From Microbacterium festucae (GTDB taxonomy: Bacteria > Actinomycetota > Actinomycetes > Actinomycetales > Microbacteriaceae), in assembly GCF_025421715.1 (NCBI RefSeq), contig NZ_JAOEFC010000002.1, forward strand, positions 806,001 through 870,000: a stretch of DNA of 64,000 nt, given 5' to 3'. Position numbers and translations under genes: made by a program. Below the pieces are notes generated by a model. It worked only from the letters and a program-made list of their open reading frames with translations. It did not search any database and was not told the origin of the DNA. Positions 60,333 to 64,000 of the stretch are shown here, in pieces; within the stretch, counting starts at the first letter, position 1; every line of letters starts with the position of its first letter.

Positions 60333-61457
60333 TTAGAGGCCGAGCTCCTCAGCCGTCCAGTAGCCGGTGTCGACCAGCGCGGACTCGACGTTGTCCCTCA
60401 CGACCGGGACCGGGGCCAGCAGGTACGACGGGACGACCTTGACGTCGTTGTCGTACGTGGTGGTGTCGTTGGTCTCCGGCTCTTCGCCGTTGAGCACCGA
60501 GACGGCCATGCCGGCGGCGACCTTCGCGAGCTCACGCGTGTCCTTGAAGATCGTCGCGTACTGCTCGCCCGACAGGATCGCCTTGACCGAGTCGACCTCG
60601 GCGTCCTGGCCCGAGATGATCGGCCACTCGTCGCCGACGCTGTAACCGGCGTCGGTGAGGGCGCCGATGATGCCGCGCGAGATGCCGTCGTAGGGCGAGA
60701 GCACCGCGTTGACCTTCGAGCCGTCCGAGTAGTTCGCCGTGATCAGGTTCTCCATACGGCTCTGGGCCTCTTCGCCGTCCCAGCGCAGCGTCGCCGCCTG
60801 CTCGATGTCGGTCTGGCCCGACTTCACGACGAGCGTGCCGTCGTCGATGAAGGGCTGGAACACGTCCATCGCGCCGTTGAAGAAGAAGAACGCGTTGTTG
60901 TCGTCCAGCGAGCCGGCGAACAGCTCGATGTTGAACGGGCCGGCCGGAGCGTCCGGCAGCGGGTTGCCCTCGAGGTCGGTCAGACCGAGGCCGTTGAGCA
61001 CGGTCCAGGCCTGCTGGTTGCCGACGAGCTCGTTGTCGAACGTGGCGTAGTAGTCCACGTTCTCGGTGCCCTTGATGAGGCGGTCGTAGGCGATCACCGG
61101 GATGTCGCTGTCGGCGGCGGTCTGCAGCACCTCGGAGAGCGTGGTGCCGTCGATCGAGGCGACGATGAGCGCCTCGGCCCCCTTCGTGATCATGTTCTCG
61201 ATCTGCGAGACCTGCGTGGGGATGTCGTCCTCTGCGTACTGCAGGTCGACGGTGTAGCCCTGGTCCTCGAGAGCCTTCTTGACGGCGTCGCCGTCCTGGA
61301 TCCAGCGCTCCGACGACTTGGTCGGCATGGCCACGCCGATGAGGCCGCCGTCGCCGCCGCCCTCGCCGCCGCTGCCGCTGTCTCCCGAGCCCGAGCAGCC
61401 GGTGAGCATGAGCGCGCCGACGGCGAACGCCGCGATGGCGATCTTCTTGATCTTCAC
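60333..61457 (-). CDS. chvE: ChvE-like sugar-binding lipoprotein
   Basis: 374 residues, GTG start with AAAGGAA 7 nt upstream. Lipobox LMLTGC with Cys21, then a Gly/Ser linker. Type 1 periplasmic-binding fold of the ribose/ChvE group: [107 protein letters not shown] and [17 protein letters not shown]. ChvE homologues bind arabinose, galactose, xylose and similar aldoses. Confidence 0.94.
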   Translation of the reverse strand: MKIKKIAIAAFAVGALMLTGCSGSGDSGSGGEGGGDGGLIGVAMPTKSSERWIQDGDAVKKALEDQGYTVDLQYAEDDIPTQVSQIENMITKGAEALIVASIDGTTLSEVLQTAADSDIPVIAYDRLIKGTENVDYYATFDNELVGNQQAWTVLNGLGLTDLEGNPLPDAPAGPFNIELFAGSLDDNNAFFFFNGAMDVFQPFIDDGTLVVKSGQTDIEQAATLRWDGEEAQSRMENLITANYSDGSKVNAVLSPYDGISRGIIGALTDAGYSVGDEWPIISGQDAEVDSVKAILSGEQYATIFKDTRELAKVAAGMAVSVLNGEEPETNDTTTYDNDVKVVPSYLLAPVPVVRDNVESALVDTGYWTAEELGL

Positions 61458-61554
61458 TGTGGTTCCTTTCCAGTGGACTTCACTGTCTTGGTGTGGTGTT
61501 GAGTTGTCCTCGATGGTGCGAGTGTGACCGCTTGATCCGCGCGCGAAGCGCGGG

Positions 61555-62289
61555 TCACCGGCGGTCGTCGGTGGTCTGGCCGTAGACGTTCTGGTACCGG
61601 TTGTAGAGGGCGTCGATCGCTTCCTGCGGGATCGGGACGAGCTCGCCGCCCTGCCGGGCGAGGTGGACGGTGCGCGCGACGTCTTCGAGCATCACCGCGG
61701 CCTTCACGGCATCCTTCGCCGTCGCCCCGATCGTGAACGGCCCGTGGCTGCGCATCAACACCGCCCGCGACCGGTGCCCGGTCAACGTGTCCACGATGCC
61801 CCGACCGATCGAATCGTCGCCGATGATCGCGAACGGCCCCACCGGGATCGGACCCCCGAACTCATCGGCCATCGCCGTGATCACACACGGGATCTCCTCC
61901 CCCCGCGCCGCCCACGCCACCGCATAATCCGAGTGCGTGTGCACGACCCCGCCGACCTCCGGCATGTTCCGGTACACATACGCGTGCGCCGCGGTGTCCG
62001 ACGACGGCGACCGGTCACTGCCGGGCGTTCCCGCCACGACATTCCCGTCGAGATCGCACAGGATCATGTTCTCCGGCGCGAGATCGTCATACGACACACC
62101 CGACGGCTTGATCACGAACAGATCCGCATCCGGCACCCGGCCCGACACGTTCCCCCCGGTCCACACCACCAGCCCGTACCGCACCAACTCCGCATGCAAC
62201 CCCGCCACCTCGGCCCGCGTCCGCGCAATCGCAACCTCGGTCTTCACACCCGCGACATAGGCGTCGGTGCGATCGGCGGCGGTGCTCAT
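61555..62289 (-). CDS. araD: L-ribulose-5-phosphate 4-epimerase
   Basis: 244 residues, class II aldolase fold. Substrate loop [28 protein letters not shown], metal ligands [16 protein letters not shown] (His pair) and [12 protein letters not shown] (His), plus the Asp/Glu-rich [12 protein letters not shown]. It converts L-ribulose-5-phosphate to D-xylulose-5-phosphate, the last step of L-arabinose breakdown. araA and araB are not in the window. The ATG at 62289 has GAAGGAG upstream; a longer frame to 62367 would run through the operator and is rejected. Confidence 0.94.
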   Translation of the reverse strand: MSTAADRTDAYVAGVKTEVAIARTRAEVAGLHAELVRYGLVVWTGGNVSGRVPDADLFVIKPSGVSYDDLAPENMILCDLDGNVVAGTPGSDRSPSSDTAAHAYVYRNMPEVGGVVHTHSDYAVAWAARGEEIPCVITAMADEFGGPIPVGPFAIIGDDSIGRGIVDTLTGHRSRAVLMRSHGPFTIGATAKDAVKAAVMLEDVARTVHLARQGGELVPIPQEAIDALYNRYQNVYGQTTDDRR

Positions 62290-62353
62290 GCGGTGGACTC
62301 CTTCGTCCGACGTATCGTTCGATGCCGCGAGGTGCGGTGTCGTGTGACAGTCG

Positions 62354-62369
62354 ATGTGACCGTTCACAT
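62354..62369. promoter_or_regulatory. LacI operator of the araD-chvE-gguAB operon
   Basis: Read on the minus strand: ATGTGAACGGTCACAT. It differs by one base from the site before the LacI gene (63482-63497, ATGTGCACGGTCACAT). It covers the region just downstream of the -10 box at 62376-62381. Confidence 0.8.
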
Positions 62370-62375
62370 TGCGAA

Positions 62376-62406
62376 ACTATAGACCCACGGTCGACCGGGC
62401 TGTCAA
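62376..62406 (-). promoter_or_regulatory. Promoter of the araD operon
   Basis: Minus strand TTGACA (62406-62401) and TATAGT (62381-62376) with a 19-bp spacer. Transcription would start inside the operator. Confidence 0.65.
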
Positions 62407-62448
62407 CTCCCGGCGTGTCCCGGTTGATATCGGGTTGGTAACGGGCCC

Positions 62449-63462
62449 TCAGCGGATGCCGACGGGCGCCGACGAGCTGCGCACGCGCAGCTCCGGCAGG
62501 ATCACCGCCGCGGTCTGCTCCCCCGAGGCGGAGCCCAGCAGCAGATCCACGCACCGGCGGCCCAGTTCGGCGAAGTCCTGACGCACCGTGGTCAGCGGGG
62601 GCCAGAAGTGGGCGGCCTCGGGGATGTCGTCGAACCCCACGATGCTCACGTCGCGCGGACAGTCCAGGCCCTCGGCGCGCACCGCGTGCATGAGCCCCAG
62701 CGCCATCTGGTCGTTCGACGAGAAGATCGCCGTGAAGTCGCGCACCCGCAGCATCTCGCGCCCCGCGTAGTAGCCGAACTCCGCCGTCCAGTCCCCCAGG
62801 ATCGGCGCCGTCGTGGGGATGTCCCAGGCGCTCATCTCGTCGAGGAAGCCGCGCATGCGCGCCTCCGCCTCGATCCAGTCCTGCGGGCCGGCGAGGTGGT
62901 AGATGTTCCGGTGCCCCAGCTCGATGAGGTGCCGCGTGGCCAGGCGGGCACCGGCGATCTGGTCGACCGAGAGCGTGTGATCGGGGTCGAGGTCGGTGGA
63001 CTGCAGGGTCACGTAGGGCAGGTCGGGCTTCTGCGCAATGAGGGCGCGGATCACCCGCGACTGGGGCGCGATGACGACGAGTCCCTCGATCCCCTGGGCC
63101 ATGAGGTGCGACAGCCCGTCGGGGATCGACGAGGGGTCCGTGGGGTCGATGTTGGCCGTCGACGCCCAGTAGCCGCGGGCCCGCGCAGCGGCCTCGATCG
63201 CCGCGATCGACGAGGCGGGGCCGTACTGCGTGGCCGACGCGGCGAGGATGCCGATGGTGTGCGAGCGGCTGGTGACCAGGGCCCGCGCCGCGCGGTTCGG
63301 GCTGTACGACAGGTCGGACATCACCGCCCGCACCCGCTCGCGCGTCTCGGGCCGGATGCTCGGATGGTCGTTGAGCACGCGCGACACCGTCTGATGCGAC
63401 ACCCCGGCGAGCCGGGCCACATCGCGGATGCTGGGCCGGCGCCCCTGGGCCTCGTCGCTCAT
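62449..63462 (-). CDS. LacI-family regulator of the arabinose/aldose operon
   Basis: 337 residues. Helix-turn-helix PSIRDVARLAGVSHQTVSRVLNDHPSIRPETRERVRAVMSDLSYSPNRAARALVTSRS, then a sensor domain (IGILAASATQYGPASSIAAIEAAARARGYW, EGLVVIAPQSRVI, AGARLATRHLIELGHRNIYHLAGPQDWIEAEARMRGF, IFSSNDQMALGLMHAV, VSIVGFDDIPEAAHFWPPLTTVRQDF). It is tandem with araD. A near-identical palindrome lies before its own gene and before araD, so autorepression together with operon control is likely. GGAGA ribosome site before ATG 63462. Confidence 0.93.
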   Translation of the reverse strand: MSDEAQGRRPSIRDVARLAGVSHQTVSRVLNDHPSIRPETRERVRAVMSDLSYSPNRAARALVTSRSHTIGILAASATQYGPASSIAAIEAAARARGYWASTANIDPTDPSSIPDGLSHLMAQGIEGLVVIAPQSRVIRALIAQKPDLPYVTLQSTDLDPDHTLSVDQIAGARLATRHLIELGHRNIYHLAGPQDWIEAEARMRGFLDEMSAWDIPTTAPILGDWTAEFGYYAGREMLRVRDFTAIFSSNDQMALGLMHAVRAEGLDCPRDVSIVGFDDIPEAAHFWPPLTTVRQDFAELGRRCVDLLLGSASGEQTAAVILPELRVRSSSAPVGIR

Positions 63463-63481
63463 GGTGTCTCTCCGTCACCCG

Positions 63482-63497
63482 ATGTGCACGGTCACAT
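63482..63497. promoter_or_regulatory. LacI operator upstream of the regulator gene
   Basis: ATGTGCACGGTCACAT, CG-centred. It lies just downstream of CATAAT (63514-63509 on the minus strand), the likely -10 of the regulator gene. Confidence 0.75.
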
Positions 63498-63545
63498 CAG
63501 TCGTGCCCATTATGACCCGACAGGCCCCGGATATCGAGGAATTCC

Positions 63546-63562
63546 CGTGTGACAGTCACACG
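63546..63562. promoter_or_regulatory. Perfect 17-bp palindrome
   Basis: CGTGTGACAGTCACACG, 8-bp arms around one A. It is odd-centred and so not a standard LacI site. It lies between the regulator and the last gene. Confidence 0.55.
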
Positions 63563-63577
63563 CGAGGCGCGGACTCC

Positions 63578-63602
63578 TGTGACAACGGCCCGCTTTGTCA
63601 CA
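63578..63602. promoter_or_regulatory. Inverted repeat TGTGACAA-N9-TTGTCACA
   Basis: 8-bp arms at 63578-63585 and 63595-63602, 26 bp upstream of the -10 box of the last gene; probably an operator for that gene. The regulator is unknown. Confidence 0.55.
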
Positions 63603-63627
63603 TCGCGGGTCGCCGGCGGCCCGCGCA

Positions 63628-63633
63628 TAGGAT
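63628..63633 (+). promoter_or_regulatory. -10 box (TAGGAT) of the last gene
   Basis: TAGGAT ends 6 nt before the ATG at 63640; leaderless. Confidence 0.5.
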
Positions 63634-63639
63634 GCGGTC

Positions 63640-64000
63640 ATGGACGACCTGTCGCGGCATCTGCCGCTGTCGCAGCGCTCCGGCGTCGACGAGTCGGGCG
63701 CCACCGCCGACCGCCGTGCCGACATCGCCCGGGTGCGCGAGCGCCACGCCGAGCTGGTCGCCGGAGCGCAGCCGGAGCGCTCGGTGGAGTCGGAGCGGGC
63801 GGTGCAGGAGTCGGCGCGCGCGGCGCAGCCGGAGCGGGCGGCGCAGCCGGAGCGGGCGGTGCAGGCGGAGCGGGCGGCGCAGCTGCGGGCCGAAGCCGAC
63901 GGCATCCGCCGGGGACCGCGCCGCCCGATGCGCGATCTGGTGGCCGCGGTGCGCGAGCTCGCCGCCGACGCCGGCGACGCGCCGCTCGGGCTGCCCGCGC
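63640..64000 (+). CDS. Unrecognised protein, N-terminal part, with Glu/Arg/Ala/Gln repeats
   Basis: The gene is cut by the right edge after about 120 residues. It starts MDDLSRHLPLSQRSGVDESGATADRRADIARVRERH, followed by a low-complexity helical stretch built on (Q/x)PERA(A/V)Q units, about five copies between 63766 and 63885, then GIRRGPRRPMRDLVAAVRELAADAG. I do not recognise a family. The start is supported by the TAGGAT box and the high-GC third-position pattern. It is divergent from the LacI/araD locus, with two palindromes in between. Confidence 0.6.
   Translation, partial: MDDLSRHLPLSQRSGVDESGATADRRADIARVRERHAELVAGAQPERSVESERAVQESARAAQPERAAQPERAVQAERAAQLRAEADGIRRGPRRPMRDLVAAVRELAADAGDAPLGLPA

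Overview
The window is very GC-rich and most of it is coding. It looks like a chromosomal segment of an actinobacterium, probably of the Microbacteriaceae (for example Microbacterium). This placement is inference from gene content: the coproporphyrin-dependent haem pathway (HemE, HemY/CgoX, HemH, HemQ), an Eis-like acetyltransferase, an actinobacterial protein O-mannosyltransferase, an FHA/Ser-Thr kinase/PP2C cluster, and many genes whose start codon lies 6-8 bases after a TANNNT -10 box (leaderless mRNAs). No rRNA, tRNA, transposase, prophage or CRISPR was seen.

Layout. 1-401 is the 5' part of a secreted GH53 endo-galactanase with two palindromic operators upstream. 595-8280 holds a MarR regulator and then, on the minus strand, rsmA, an aldo/keto reductase, ispE, an Eis-like acetyltransferase and an ABC-F ATPase. 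A 1-kb gene-free block at 3003-4023 is filled by a tandem array of 63-bp hairpin units. 8518-12988 is a three-gene, overlapping exopolysaccharide unit (GT2 synthase, HlyD-like protein, GH81 beta-1,3-glucanase lipoprotein). 12999-21460 is a complete haem operon on the minus strand (hemE-hemY-hemQ-hemH-hemC-hemD-hemB-hemL) in which every junction overlaps by 1-4 nt. hemA is divergent from it and is translationally coupled to a LacI-family regulator. tatD and metG follow.

26423-33569 is a galactan/galacto-oligosaccharide locus: a LacI-family repressor, a divergent GH42 beta-galactosidase and a three-gene sugar ABC importer. Its 16-bp operators match those in front of the GH53 gene at the left edge, so the two loci probably form one regulon. 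57462-63497 is a second sugar locus: a LacI regulator, AraD and a ChvE-GguA-GguB importer, with its own shared operator. Together the two loci suit a bacterium feeding on plant arabinogalactan.

36177-52469 is a ten-gene plus-strand operon: an FHA protein, a membrane Ser/Thr kinase, a 1984-residue membrane-anchored Ig/FN3-type protein, a MoxR ATPase, a DUF58 protein, a TgpA-like transglutaminase that has lost its catalytic Cys and His, a membrane FHA protein, a PP2C phosphatase, a repetitive membrane protein, and a protein pairing an FHA-like region with a winged-helix-like region. Four of these proteins share a D-x-T-V/L-type motif that may be the kinase target read by the FHA domains. This is the best candidate for a poorly described system in the window. 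It is followed by hrpA, an MDR oxidoreductase and a very strong bidirectional terminator.
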